Shown: one piece after another, positions 28,161-37,914 of the stretch
How positions within the stretch are numbered: position 1 is the stretch's first letter
Layout: each line of letters opens with the position of its first letter
Notes under the pieces: generated by a model
What the model saw: only the letters and a program-made list of their open reading frames with translations
What the model was told of the DNA's origin: nothing
Databases searched by the model: none
Assembly: GCF_000091325.1 (NCBI RefSeq)
Contig: NC_014012.1
Coordinates: 1,302,001 to 1,366,000, forward strand
DNA length: 64,000 bases
DNA from: Shewanella violacea DSS12
Lineage (GTDB): Bacteria; Pseudomonadota; Gammaproteobacteria; Enterobacterales; Shewanellaceae
Reading direction: 5' to 3'
Program-made: the position numbers and the translations under genes

Positions 28161-28625
28161 ATGGATGATTCTAGAGGTGCTGGGGTGCGTATACCGCCTC
28201 CCTTGGTGTTTATCTTCTTTATTTTATGTGCTCTTGGACTCGACTGGCTCTGCCCCCTTGATATCCACTTTCCACTGGCATTAGCATACTCAGGCCTGGC
28301 TATAACCATTTTGGGAGTCATGGCTTTATTGTATTTAGCTATGCTGTTTAAGCGGGTTAACACCAATATAGAACCCTGGAAATCCACTTCTACAATTATC
28401 ACCACAGGCATCTACGCCTACTCACGTAATCCTATTTATCTGGCATTTTGTACAATTCCTTTGGGCTTAGGCCTATTTTTCAGTCATGTCTGGTTGATGC
28501 TGAGTGTGTTCCCGTCATGTATTGCTGTCTATTTTCTGGCTATTCGAGCGGAGGAAGCTTATTTGACTGAAAAGTTTGCTGATGAATACTTGGCATATCT
28601 AAGTCGCGTCAGGCGTTGGCTATAG
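28161..28625 (+). CDS. Isoprenylcysteine/phospholipid methyltransferase-like membrane protein
   Basis: A 154-residue membrane protein with three to four hydrophobic helices and the ICMT/PEMT-family SAM-binding pattern TGIYAYSRNPIYLAF near residue 90 and the late EEAYL.EKFADEYLAYLSRVRRWL segment. Enzymes of this group methylate lipids or protein cysteines at the membrane; the substrate is unknown. AAGGA precedes the ATG. Confidence 0.85.
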   Translation: MDDSRGAGVRIPPPLVFIFFILCALGLDWLCPLDIHFPLALAYSGLAITILGVMALLYLAMLFKRVNTNIEPWKSTSTIITTGIYAYSRNPIYLAFCTIPLGLGLFFSHVWLMLSVFPSCIAVYFLAIRAEEAYLTEKFADEYLAYLSRVRRWL

Positions 28626-28718
28626 ATGCTCTAGATATCATCTCTTGTCATTAGAGTGCATTTTAAAATAAACCTGTTTATAAAACGGTCTATAGCTTAG
28701 CTAGCAAAGGAATTAACC

Positions 28719-29009
28719 ATGATATTGGAAGTGGCAATACTAGATGTAAAACCTCATTTAACCCAAGATTTCGAGGCCGCTTTTGAGCAGGCTCAAAAAA
28801 TAATAGCAGGGATGAAAGGCTATATTTCTCATCAGTTACAAAAATGCCTGGAAAAAGAGACTCGTTATATTCTTTTGGTTAACTGGCAGGCTCTTGAAGA
28901 CCATACCCATGATTTTAGGGGCTCGCCTGAATACCGAGAGTGGTGCGCCTCACTGCATCATTTCTATGAGCCTTTCCCTGAGGTCGAACATTATCAGAAG
29001 GTATTTTAA
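28719..29009 (+). CDS. Antibiotic biosynthesis monooxygenase (ABM) domain protein
   Basis: A 96-residue single-domain protein. The pattern of a dimeric alpha/beta ferredoxin-like fold is visible, with GYISHQLQKCLEKETRYILLVNWQALEDHT and the ending SLHHFYEPFPEVEHYQ. Family members are small monooxygenases or stress-related dimers; no function can be assigned. AAAGGA precedes the start; it may be cotranscribed with the next SDR gene 85 bp away. Confidence 0.82.
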   Translation: MILEVAILDVKPHLTQDFEAAFEQAQKIIAGMKGYISHQLQKCLEKETRYILLVNWQALEDHTHDFRGSPEYREWCASLHHFYEPFPEVEHYQKVF

Positions 29010-29094
29010 GTAATAAATGACTTATCAGTTTAACTTGTTAGCCTGAGTTTTTATTTTAACTTTCACGAATTTTTGGTTAACCAAGGAGAGCAGC

Positions 29095-29841
29095 ATGAAA
29101 AAAGTAGCATTGATCACAGGTGGTGGACGCGGAATTGGCGCAGCGACTGCGAGATATTTGGCGGATCATGGATATGCAATCGGGGTTAACTATAAACAAA
29201 ATAAGCCAGCTGCCCAGCAGCTGGTATCTGAATTACAAGCTAAAGGTTGTCAGGCTCTAGCACTGCAGGCGGATGTTTCCATTGAGGCTGAGGTTGTTGA
29301 GCTGTTCAACACCTTAGATCGTGAACTGGGTAGGATCACGGCCCTAGTTAATAATGCCGGTATCTTGATGCCCCAGATGAAAGTGGCTGATATGACAGCT
29401 GAGCGGATTAATAAGATACTGAGTAATAATGTCACCAGCTATTTTCTCTGTTGCCGAGAAGCGGTGAGACGTATGTCTATTTCCGCTGGAGGATACGGTG
29501 GTGCGATCGTGAATGTCTCCTCGGCGGCATCCAGAATAGGTGCTCCAGGTGAATATGTCGATTATGCGGCATCTAAAGGCGCTATCGATACCTTGACTAG
29601 AGGCCTCTCAGTCGAGGTGGCCAATGATAGTATTCGAGTTAATTGTGTCAGGCCTGGATTTATCAATACTGGTATGCATGCCGATGGGGGCGAGCCAGAT
29701 AGAGTGAAGCGCCTCGCGCCTATGATCCCAATGGGCAGAGGTGGAGAGCCGGAAGAGGTTGCTGCCGCAATAGCCTGGTTGCTATCAGACGAAGCTTCCT
29801 ATGTGACCGGCACCTTTATGGATCTTGCTGGTGGCAGATAA
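29095..29841 (+). CDS. Short-chain dehydrogenase/reductase
   Basis: A 248-residue classical SDR: the cofactor motif TGGGRGIG at residues 8-15, NNAG at about 86-89, catalytic Ser in NVSSAASRIG and YxxSK as Y-A-A-S-K at about 160. The C-terminal GTFMDLAGGR is typical of 3-oxoacyl-ACP-reductase-like members. NADPH preference is suggested by the basic loop after the second strand (inference). Specific substrate unknown. Strong AAGGAGAG precedes the ATG. Confidence 0.92.
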   Translation: MKKVALITGGGRGIGAATARYLADHGYAIGVNYKQNKPAAQQLVSELQAKGCQALALQADVSIEAEVVELFNTLDRELGRITALVNNAGILMPQMKVADMTAERINKILSNNVTSYFLCCREAVRRMSISAGGYGGAIVNVSSAASRIGAPGEYVDYAASKGAIDTLTRGLSVEVANDSIRVNCVRPGFINTGMHADGGEPDRVKRLAPMIPMGRGGEPEEVAAAIAWLLSDEASYVTGTFMDLAGGR

Positions 29842-29879
29842 GTTATAGCATTCCGAGTAAAAATGAGGATTTATATTTA

Positions 29880-30479
29880 ATGATAATCGTCCCTCGAATA
29901 AAAACAGCCAGATGTATGCTGACCTTGCTGCAGCATTATGATCACCAAGTATTGCGGGATTATTATCGAGACAATCGCGAGCACCTCTCTCCTTGGGAGC
30001 CCCTTAGAGGCAAGGAATACTTCAGCGAATTTTCCGTAAGGAAACGCTTACAGGCCAGTAATGAGCTGTTTGCCAATGGCGGAGCGGTTCATTTTGTTGC
30101 TTTCTTGGGAGATGAATCTGTGCCTGAGCATGGTGAGGAGAATGTGACCGCTTGCAAAGAGATTATTGGTGTGTGTAATTTTTCTAATGTCGTCAGAGGC
30201 CCATTTCAGGCATGCAACTTAGGCTATTCCATTGCCGAAAAGTATCTAGGCCAGGGCTTGATGGGGGAAATTTTGTCTGCCGCAATAGATTACATGTTTA
30301 AAGAGCATGGATTGCATAGGATCATGGCCAATTACATCCCGGAAAATAAACCCAGTGGCAAGCTTTTAGCTAGCCTAGGTTTTGAAACCGAAGGTCTGGC
30401 TAAATCTTATTTGCAGATAGCAGGACAGTGGCAAGATCACATTTTGACATCTAAGCTTAACCCCGCAGATTTTAGCTGA
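29880..30479 (+). CDS. GNAT acetyltransferase, RimJ/RimL-like
   Basis: A 199-residue N-acetyltransferase. The acetyl-CoA binding block GYSIAEKYLGQGLMGEILSAAIDYMF and the following HRIMANYIPENKPSGKLLASLGFETEGLAKSY segment are typical of RimJ-type ribosomal-protein acetyltransferases. It acts on an amine in the cytoplasm; the substrate is not determined by sequence. Lies 38 bp after the SDR gene, so probably the same transcript. Confidence 0.88.
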   Translation: MIIVPRIKTARCMLTLLQHYDHQVLRDYYRDNREHLSPWEPLRGKEYFSEFSVRKRLQASNELFANGGAVHFVAFLGDESVPEHGEENVTACKEIIGVCNFSNVVRGPFQACNLGYSIAEKYLGQGLMGEILSAAIDYMFKEHGLHRIMANYIPENKPSGKLLASLGFETEGLAKSYLQIAGQWQDHILTSKLNPADFS

Positions 30480-30490
30480 GGTAATTTATA

Positions 30491-30541
30491 CATAGTCTTT
30501 ATTAATGCATAGTCTTTATTAATACATAGTCTTTATTAAGA
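30491..30541. repeat. 17-bp tandem repeat (3 copies)
   Basis: Units CATAGTCTTTATTAATG, CATAGTCTTTATTAATA and CATAGTCTTTATTAAGA follow each other directly at 30491, 30508 and 30525, in the gap before a small exported-protein gene. Confidence 0.9.
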
Positions 30542-30656
30542 CTCAGGGGACTCGCTACTGTCATATCTGTTTGTTACATTTTATCAAATGTATTTTCTTA
30601 AATAGGACCATCTACATTGATTGGCATTAAGCCATTTCATTAAAAAGGAGCTTTAA

Positions 30657-30890
30657 ATGAAAAAGTTAATCTTGAAGAGTCATGTTCTATTTTTGTTAGC
30701 TACATTTTCGGCGGGTTTATACGCAGTAGTGCCATTAGAAGGAGAGGCTGAATGGGAAGCTTTTAATCAGGGAGAAGAAAAGCGCCTACAAACATCAAAT
30801 ACGGATGCAAGGAAAACGATTGAAGTGTTACGCCGTGAAGCTGAAGCCAAGCGAGAAGTCTTGCGTCAAGAGGCACGAGTGACATACTAA
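30657..30890 (+). CDS. Small exported helical protein
   Basis: A 77-residue protein with a signal peptide (about residues 1-23) and a mature part that is almost wholly charged helix (RREAEAKREVLRQEARV), a likely short coiled coil. AAAAGGAG precedes the ATG, so the gene looks real. No family recognised. Confidence 0.65.
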   Translation: MKKLILKSHVLFLLATFSAGLYAVVPLEGEAEWEAFNQGEEKRLQTSNTDARKTIEVLRREAEAKREVLRQEARVTY

Positions 30891-31007
30891 GCTTCTCTAG
30901 GCACAGGGTAAGTCGAACTAGGCTAGTTATCGGTGAATACCAAGGGGTATTTAATTGCTAGCCTGTTTCTTATAGCAATCAGTATAAGAAACAGATCTAT
31001 TGTAAAT

Positions 31008-31394
31008 TTAGCTACCTATGCTTGCCGCAAGATATTGATCATAAGTATCAGATCCCCAGGCGATCAGTTGTTGATTCTTAAATAACAGCGGGGTGCATTC
31101 GTCTCTGGTTGTTTTCCCATCGGATTGAGCATGGTGAGTACGATAAAAGAGTACCTGCAATGCATCATCACCAGTCACTTTCGCTTCCGAAAAATCCGCC
31201 TTGCCCATTCGCTGCTTTATGTCTGACAAGCTCTGGCCTATGATGATATCGGCTAGTTGTGCATTGTTGTAAGCCTGCCTGTCTTCCCAGTGCATCTCAT
31301 CGGGTGTCGGTTCATAGACGAGAACCACGACAGCGACAAAGGCGGTGTAGGCAGCAAAAATAGAGCCGATAATGACTGGAACTTTAGATTTCAT
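31008..31394 (-). CDS. DUF3192 family protein
   Basis: A 128-residue protein with one N-terminal membrane helix (about 5-25) and a small extracytoplasmic domain; IIGQSLSDIKQRMGKADFSEA and the late DECTPLLFKNQQLIAWG match DUF3192. Function unknown. ATG 31394 (MKSKVPVI) is chosen as the family-like start; ATG 31418 would add eight residues and neither has an ideal ribosome site. Confidence 0.8.
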   Translation of the reverse strand: MKSKVPVIIGSIFAAYTAFVAVVVLVYEPTPDEMHWEDRQAYNNAQLADIIIGQSLSDIKQRMGKADFSEAKVTGDDALQVLFYRTHHAQSDGKTTRDECTPLLFKNQQLIAWGSDTYDQYLAASIGS

Positions 31395-31568
31395 CTGCGA
31401 GCTAGGTCCTTGATACATAATAACGGGATAACACAGATAAATTATACCTATGCAGCCCTATAAGATACCCACTTCATCTCACAAGGTAAACAGCAAGATG
31501 GTAACTTAATGTTTACAAGTTGGTGCCTTCTGTCTAATCATATCTTATGTGGATTTCGCGACTACTGC

Positions 31569-32327
31569 TTACTGTGGCAATCTAAATTGGCTAAGATTAG
31601 CCTTTAAGGGCATATCAAGTTGCAGCTGAACCAGCTTGTAACTAAGCCTAGCCATCTGTTTTCCCTCTTCGAGCTTCTTAGCCTGTTTAGCTCCCACTTC
31701 ATCGATAGAAGAATAAATATTGGCTAGAGAGCGAAATATCTTTAATAACTCTACGGCTGATTTCGGACCGATACCCGGAACACCCGGTATCTTATTACCG
31801 CTGTCTCCGGCTAAGGCCAGATAATCGATAAACTGTGAGTGTTGAACCCCCAGTTTCTGCTCGCGTTCTTCTACTGTCAGATAGGCCTTGTTGAAGTGAT
31901 CCCATCTTTTGATCTTAGGATGATTGAGCTGAGTGAAGCCTTTATCCGTCGAGACTATGATGGCTTCACCGCCACTGGTGGCGAGTTTGCTGGCTAAGGT
32001 GGCAATGACATCGTCGGCCTCGGAGGCAGCATCCAGAGAATTCACATGTATTTTAGCAAGATGCAGCTTTAAACCTGGTAAGTACTCAGATAGCGCCTCA
32101 GGCATGGGCTTTCGCCCTTTTTTATAATCTTCGAACAGCTGCTTTCGCCATGAGATTTCCTTGCCGTCCCAGACTATTGCCACATGGGTAGGCTGGTGGT
32201 ATTTGAGTAACTTATTACAGGCCGAAGCTACCCTGTTATCGAGTCCGTTAGTATCGTTCTCATTGGGTTGCGCTGCATGAATTCGACGGACCAGATTTAA
32301 GCCGTCAATAATTAAAAAAGTGTTCAT
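31569..32327 (-). CDS. xni: Flap endonuclease Xni
   Basis: A 252-residue 5'-nuclease of the FEN family: LIIDGLNLVRR at the N-terminus, SEADDVIATLASK, STDKGFTQL, and the DNA-binding helix-hairpin-helix IPGVPGIGPKSAVELL. Family proteins cut 5' flaps and resemble the nuclease domain of DNA polymerase I without the polymerase. It neighbours ppnN as in enterobacteria. Confidence 0.93.
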   Translation of the reverse strand: MNTFLIIDGLNLVRRIHAAQPNENDTNGLDNRVASACNKLLKYHQPTHVAIVWDGKEISWRKQLFEDYKKGRKPMPEALSEYLPGLKLHLAKIHVNSLDAASEADDVIATLASKLATSGGEAIIVSTDKGFTQLNHPKIKRWDHFNKAYLTVEEREQKLGVQHSQFIDYLALAGDSGNKIPGVPGIGPKSAVELLKIFRSLANIYSSIDEVGAKQAKKLEEGKQMARLSYKLVQLQLDMPLKANLSQFRLPQ

Positions 32328-32430
32328 CTGTTGTTTTATCGCTTGGTTGTGAGGTAAAGCTGGCTCAGCAAGCTGGTATTACTCACAGCTTGCTTGGCCA
32401 TAATTCAGACCTTGGTATGCTTGGTCTTGT

Positions 32431-33783
32431 TTAATTATCTATCTTGTAGCAAGGGACATATTCGCTACCTGGCAATTTCATTCTCTGTTGTTTAACGAAT
32501 GCGCTCAGCAGAGTATCCATCATAGCCATAAGCTTAGGGTCGCCTTTTATTTCGAAGGGCCCATGTTTCTTAACACTCTTGATGGTCTCCATCTTCACAT
32601 TCCCCGCGACTATGCCTGAAAACGCCCTGCGCAGATTAGCGGCAAGTTCCGCCTTGTTATCCTGAAAATACAGGTTGAGATTGCTCATCATCTCATGAGT
32701 GGGATTGAAAGGCAGCTGAAATTCGGGTTCAATTTTCAGTGACCAATTATATTGGTAGGAGTCACCGGTATTTTTTCGGTGCTCTTTGACCAGATCCATA
32801 CCGTGGCTCATAATTCTGGCGACTCGCACCGGGTCATCGATGACAATTTCGTATTTACTCTGAGCTTCCTCACCTAAGGTGGCTCCGATAAACTCATCGA
32901 TCTTGATAAAATAATCGGCGCTCTCTTTAGGGCCGGTAAGTACCAAGGGGAAGGGCATGCCTTGGTTATCTTTATTGAGTAGAATCCCGAGTAGATAGAG
33001 CAACTCTTCGGCGGTGCCGGCTCCCCCAGGGAAAATAACTATGCCATGACCTAAACGGACGAAGGCTTCTAAACGCTTCTCTATATCGGGAAGGATCACT
33101 AGCTCGTTGACGATTTGATTCGGGGGTTCGGCGGCGATAATACTAGGTTCTGTGAGTCCCACATATCTTGCTTGTGATATGCGTTGCTTTGCGTGACCTA
33201 TGGTCGCTCCTTTCATGGGACCTTCCATGGCGCCGGGACCACAACCGGTACATATGTTCATCTCTCTTAAACCAAGCTCATAGCCCACTTCTCGAGTGTA
33301 CTGGTACTCGATGGCATTAATGCTGTGACCACCCCAGCATACGACGACATTGGGATCTTCCAATGGAATAACCTGGCCATTACGTAAAATATCGAAGACG
33401 ACGTTGGTGATATGGCTAGAATTGGTCAGGTTGATATCTTTAAGGTTTTCGTATTTATCGCTGATATAAACGATATCTCTTAGCACGGAAAACAGGTGTT
33501 CCTGAAGACCTCTGATTATCTTGCCATCGACAAATGCGGCTTCGGGGGGGTTGGTCAATTCAATCTTAATACCGCGCTCTCGGCGTAGGACATTAATGTT
33601 GAAATCATTGAATTGCTCGAAAAGGTTTTCGGCGTTATCGCTCAGTAGGCCTGATGCGAGCACGGCCAATGAACAGTTGCGGTAAAGTTGATAGAGTTCG
33701 CTTTTAGCACTCTGTTTTAGACGATCGACTTCCATTTGCGAAAGCTGATCCATGCTTCCTTTAGGGCTGACTTTTACAATCAT
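32431..33783 (-). CDS. ppnN: Nucleotide 5'-monophosphate nucleosidase PpnN
   Basis: A 450-residue member of the LOG/YgdH family. An N-terminal domain (about 1-130) precedes a Rossmann LOG core with [24 protein letters not shown] and the [15 protein letters not shown] nucleotide-binding motif, then a family-specific C-terminal domain. PpnN splits purine and pyrimidine monophosphates into base and ribose 5-phosphate and is known to respond to (p)ppGpp. Next to xni as in E. coli. Confidence 0.93.
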   Translation of the reverse strand: MIVKVSPKGSMDQLSQMEVDRLKQSAKSELYQLYRNCSLAVLASGLLSDNAENLFEQFNDFNINVLRRERGIKIELTNPPEAAFVDGKIIRGLQEHLFSVLRDIVYISDKYENLKDINLTNSSHITNVVFDILRNGQVIPLEDPNVVVCWGGHSINAIEYQYTREVGYELGLREMNICTGCGPGAMEGPMKGATIGHAKQRISQARYVGLTEPSIIAAEPPNQIVNELVILPDIEKRLEAFVRLGHGIVIFPGGAGTAEELLYLLGILLNKDNQGMPFPLVLTGPKESADYFIKIDEFIGATLGEEAQSKYEIVIDDPVRVARIMSHGMDLVKEHRKNTGDSYQYNWSLKIEPEFQLPFNPTHEMMSNLNLYFQDNKAELAANLRRAFSGIVAGNVKMETIKSVKKHGPFEIKGDPKLMAMMDTLLSAFVKQQRMKLPGSEYVPCYKIDN

Positions 33784-33885
33784 AGTAACTCCTTAGCTGT
33801 GACGGGAGTGCAATGATGTGTATTTATGACACCGTTAAATTTGGTGCCAGCCTATCAAAATATCTAAGAGTCTTACGGGTGTAGG

Positions 33886-35442
33886 CTACACGTCAATGAT
33901 CACTCTGTCTCTGCTTTCATGTTTTGCTCGATACAGTGCTGCGTCGGCTCTATCAAAGGTTTCATTGATGAGCTCGTTATTAATAATCTGTGCTGCACCT
34001 ATAGACACTGTAACTGTAATTCTCTGATTTTTAAACTTAAAAGGAATACTTTTTACTTTCTCTCTTACTCTGTTCAAAAGTTGTGCAATATCTGTGGCGT
34101 TAACATCAGGAATAATCAGCACAAATTCTTCACCACCATAGCGGGCAACAAATTCAGTATCACGCAGTGAGTTTTTCAGCGCCATGGCGATGACTTGAAG
34201 TGTTTTATCCCCGGTACTGTGGCCAAAACTATCGTTAATGGTTTTAAAATGATCGATATCGGCCACAGCGACCCAGAGTGGTTGTTTATGACGCTGATAA
34301 TTACGAAATTCCAGCTCCATTCTCTCTTCGAGTGCGGCTCGGTTAGGCAGCTGGGTCAAGGTATCGAGTAAGTTGAGTTTCTGCTGCTCAAATAGTCGTT
34401 CCTTAAAGGTATTGGCTTCCTTACTCAGGCTGCTAAGCTCTTTGCGCATGGCTTCCATAGACTTGCGAAGCAGGGCCTGCTCACGTTCCTCTAAGGCTTC
34501 TTTACGTCCTAGAGCCGCTCTAATTGAGGCCAACTGTTCTGTGACTCGAGACTTTAGACTGTGAATATCATCGATATCTATGATGGCCTCACCGACGTTA
34601 TCGACACAGGTATTAATTTCACGATTAAGCTGCTTCTTGAGTTGAAAGCTGCGTTGATTGTCGTTGTAGGAGTCGCTCACCACTTCTCTGACTGCCGATA
34701 GGGCGTCATTTAAGGCAAAGAGAAACTCCTGGGAAGCAGATTTATCTCTGGCAATATTGTCCAGTAACAGAGAAAGCACAGTCTGATAGGCTTCGATAAG
34801 GCTGTCTACTTCAATATCGTTAGAGAGTTCTTCTTTGAGTGCGAATATTCGATCCCGCTGATCTTTTCGAAATTCAATTTCTGAGATCATTTGAGCAAGT
34901 TCATGGGCCAACTGACGGTGCTTAGGTAGCACGACAAATTTATCACCCTGTGCCAGCTGTTCTTCCAATATGCTTTCGTAGAAGCCAACTAGCTTCTCGA
35001 TTTTGGGGATATAATCCCAGAAAGTATGGAAAGGCTTAGTGAGATCTTTTTTGAAGTAATTAATCTCTTTCTTGACCTTATCGGGTACAGATTGGACTCT
35101 TTGTATCTGTCTGATGACCCTAGATAAGCTGGCTCTACTGTCTTCGAGTTGAACCATGACATGGTTATATTGTTGTTTAAGAAGTTGTTCAACTTCAACT
35201 AATTCAGGCAGTGATTCTTCGACAGTCTCGAAATTAGTAAAATGATGTCTTAATTTAGCAAGTTTGTTATCGAGTTCAAGATTTTGCCCTTTACAAGCAA
35301 GACTCAGATGGCCAATAAACTGCAGTAGTATTTTCAACTTATCATTTCTATCTTCGTTTATGCTATCGAGTGCGACTCTAGCAGTATGAAGTTTTTGTTT
35401 TAATAAACTGAGCTGAGAAGTGTTTGCCATCGAATCCTTCAT
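33886..35442 (-). CDS. Cytoplasmic diguanylate cyclase with long coiled coil
   Basis: A 518-residue protein without membrane segments. Residues 1-350 are mainly helical with a clear coiled coil (about 290-350, rich in Glu/Lys/Leu heptads); the C-terminal GGDEF domain (about 355-518) has the intact RYGGEEF motif, so c-di-GMP synthesis is expected. An RxxD inhibitory site is not obvious. Start is ATG 35442 or 35430 (MANTSQLS); AAGGA stands before the second, GGA before the first. Signal sensed is unknown. Confidence 0.9.
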   Translation of the reverse strand: MKDSMANTSQLSLLKQKLHTARVALDSINEDRNDKLKILLQFIGHLSLACKGQNLELDNKLAKLRHHFTNFETVEESLPELVEVEQLLKQQYNHVMVQLEDSRASLSRVIRQIQRVQSVPDKVKKEINYFKKDLTKPFHTFWDYIPKIEKLVGFYESILEEQLAQGDKFVVLPKHRQLAHELAQMISEIEFRKDQRDRIFALKEELSNDIEVDSLIEAYQTVLSLLLDNIARDKSASQEFLFALNDALSAVREVVSDSYNDNQRSFQLKKQLNREINTCVDNVGEAIIDIDDIHSLKSRVTEQLASIRAALGRKEALEEREQALLRKSMEAMRKELSSLSKEANTFKERLFEQQKLNLLDTLTQLPNRAALEERMELEFRNYQRHKQPLWVAVADIDHFKTINDSFGHSTGDKTLQVIAMALKNSLRDTEFVARYGGEEFVLIIPDVNATDIAQLLNRVREKVKSIPFKFKNQRITVTVSIGAAQIINNELINETFDRADAALYRAKHESRDRVIIDV

Positions 35443-35589
35443 TAACCGTTTCCTACTTTTTCAAGTTCAAGGCAAAAAATGAAAAATAGTATTTTGAATG
35501 TAAATTAGTAGTACTAATGTTATAGCAATCCCTTTGGAGTGCAAATCTCATTTTAATATAACGCGATATATTAATGATTTTGATTAGAT

Positions 35590-37746
35590 TCACTCTGTTA
35601 CATCCAGATGTTCATGGCTTTTCCATCTGGGCCAGAGAATGTCTTTCTTGTCGCCATTGGTATTGACCTTCAATAATCCGCGCATTATGCCTTTTTCCAA
35701 GTGTAAATATAGAGGCGTTGTGAAGATAGCCGATGGGGCAAAGTTTAATGCCTTAATGGAAACATAGTAATCTGCTTCCTGCCCTAGGCTCAAGGCGGCC
35801 GCCAGGGTCATCTGTGCCGCGCCAAAGTGAATCTGGGGCGACAGTCTAATGTCCGGGTCCATCAATAGAGGAAGTGGCAGGATGCCCATATGTATACAAG
35901 TGTCTCCATAATCTTTATCTATGGTGTTACGGCACCTTTGCAATAATTCATCTGGGGTGATCTCCTCAGTTAAACACAGAATAAATAGTCCTGGCCTGAC
36001 AAGGTAAACACTGCCTGAAAAATCGCTATCTAAGGCTTGGAGCTGAATTTTGTTCATGTTGTTATTGCACTGAAAACCTTGCTTGATATCCGCGTTTAAT
36101 TGGCCCGTTAGAGAAATCAATGCAAGGGTACAAGGTGTGTCCTTGTAGGGAGACTCAAGCTCTTCGATGAAGCCTTTATAACCAGGTAAACCACTCACTG
36201 GCTCGATAATGCCGTTATCTTCTGCCTCAGATAACTTAACTGCTAATAGGCTTTTTCTTCGCCATTGGTTTACCCCTATGAGTGATATTAAGCACACCAA
36301 AATAATAGAGGTAATCAACAGCAGTCTCGAGCGTGCTAACTGAGATCTGAGTGTCTCTTTCTCACCCTGAATCTTATTGACTTCAAGTTTTAATTTTTGT
36401 TCGGCAAGTACCGATGAGGTGTCATAGCTGGGAGTATTTTGTGTTTCTGGCATGGACAAGTTTAGGGCAATAAGCTTATCCAGTGTCCCAAAGGCTTTAT
36501 CATTCTGTTTAAGGTTTCTATATGCCTGAGACAGATATTGTAATGCCTCTATCTGCTCTCCTTTCAGTTCGAGCTTCTGGGCATTCATTAAGGCTAAGTT
36601 GCCATGCTTTACTGCCAGTCGCCAATTTTTATCCGCTGTGGCAACTTGGGCAATCAAGAGATCATTAAACACAAGATAATGGTTACTTTTTTTAGATAGA
36701 AAAATGGCATTGGATTTAAACAGAAATTCAAAAGAGGTTTTGGTGTTGCCGTTTTGAAAATAGGCTTCGCCTAAATTATGATAGTTTAACGCCTGAGCAA
36801 GCATATTTTGATCTTTGTAAATGAGCTGCTGGGCATTGAGATAGTAATCAATAGCCTTATTCCAGTCGCTTTGATTGGCATGAACCATAGCGATTACAGT
36901 CATGCAATGAGCGCGTAATCGATCCATATTGAGGGCCTTAAAGCCTTTATCTGCATCATGTGCATACTGGATGGCTTGATCCCAGGACTCTAGGTCTCGA
37001 TATACCCGTGCCAGTTGTAGCTGTAAATCGGCCTTGAAAAAAGGTTTTTTCTGGTGATTTGAGAGTTTAAGTGCTTCGCTGTAATGTTGTAAGGCCAAAG
37101 AAAATTGCCCGCGCATATTATAGAAAGCGCCTAAAGTGGCTTCGGCATGGGCAATTAAGTAATCATTCCCCAGCTGATAGGTCGACTCTCTATAGAGTTT
37201 CAGGTGCATCAGGGCTGGCTTATCCTGATGTAAGATACGATGTAGGCTGCCAATATGAAAATGTATCAGTTGTTTTAACAGTTGAGTCTGCAGATTTGTC
37301 TCGCTCTCTAACAGAGCCAGAGCTTGGTCATAATAGGGCAGTGCTTGCTGATAATCATGTCGACTCCTGGCTATGTATCTTCCACTTAATACTTGCAGAT
37401 AGCTTTCATCGTAGGCTGTGGTACTGATCACCTTGAGGAGTGACAATAACTCTTCAGTTTTGCGGTATTTATTTTGCTCTTTCACATAGCTGCTGAGATA
37501 GAGTCGTGTGAGCAGTTGCAACTTTTGTTTTAACTCATCGAGTTTATAACCTTGGTCACTGGCTACTCGTTCAAAAGCTGAGAGACTAGTGGCTTTTATG
37601 GGTAAGCTGATGGAGGCCTGTAAATCATGTAACAATTCAATGGGTGATTCTTTGAACTTAATTTCAAGGGCGATATGATCTTGAGCGTAAGTCGAAGGGG
37701 CGGCTAAAACCAGAGTGAATATCACAAGTACAAAGATAATACGCAT
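35590..37746 (-). CDS. TPR membrane protein with degenerate C-terminal domain
   Basis: A 718-residue protein: signal peptide (1-21), a periplasmic array of tetratricopeptide repeats (about 90-440, for example YNMRGQFSLALQHYSEALKLS), one membrane helix (about 472-492) and a cytoplasmic domain of about 200 residues. That domain begins EPVSGLPGYKGFIEEL, resembling the start of a GGDEF fold (DxLTGLxNRRxF) with key residues lost; no GGDEF motif follows. It is likely a two-compartment sensor with a non-catalytic output (inference). Lies upstream of an active GGDEF gene on the same strand, a plausible partner. Confidence 0.75.
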   Translation of the reverse strand: MRIIFVLVIFTLVLAAPSTYAQDHIALEIKFKESPIELLHDLQASISLPIKATSLSAFERVASDQGYKLDELKQKLQLLTRLYLSSYVKEQNKYRKTEELLSLLKVISTTAYDESYLQVLSGRYIARSRHDYQQALPYYDQALALLESETNLQTQLLKQLIHFHIGSLHRILHQDKPALMHLKLYRESTYQLGNDYLIAHAEATLGAFYNMRGQFSLALQHYSEALKLSNHQKKPFFKADLQLQLARVYRDLESWDQAIQYAHDADKGFKALNMDRLRAHCMTVIAMVHANQSDWNKAIDYYLNAQQLIYKDQNMLAQALNYHNLGEAYFQNGNTKTSFEFLFKSNAIFLSKKSNHYLVFNDLLIAQVATADKNWRLAVKHGNLALMNAQKLELKGEQIEALQYLSQAYRNLKQNDKAFGTLDKLIALNLSMPETQNTPSYDTSSVLAEQKLKLEVNKIQGEKETLRSQLARSRLLLITSIILVCLISLIGVNQWRRKSLLAVKLSEAEDNGIIEPVSGLPGYKGFIEELESPYKDTPCTLALISLTGQLNADIKQGFQCNNNMNKIQLQALDSDFSGSVYLVRPGLFILCLTEEITPDELLQRCRNTIDKDYGDTCIHMGILPLPLLMDPDIRLSPQIHFGAAQMTLAAALSLGQEADYYVSIKALNFAPSAIFTTPLYLHLEKGIMRGLLKVNTNGDKKDILWPRWKSHEHLDVTE

Positions 37747-37914
37747 ATAAAACAGACACCTTGCTTTTTTTAATAGACATTATGTCAGTGGTTGTAATGT
37801 TTCAAAACAGACCCGAAGAGGCATGATTTTTAGTGATGCCTAGTCTTCGAAATAGAGATATACTCTCGATCTTATTATAAAAATAAATAACAATCATAAC
37901 AGAAGGAATCAAGA

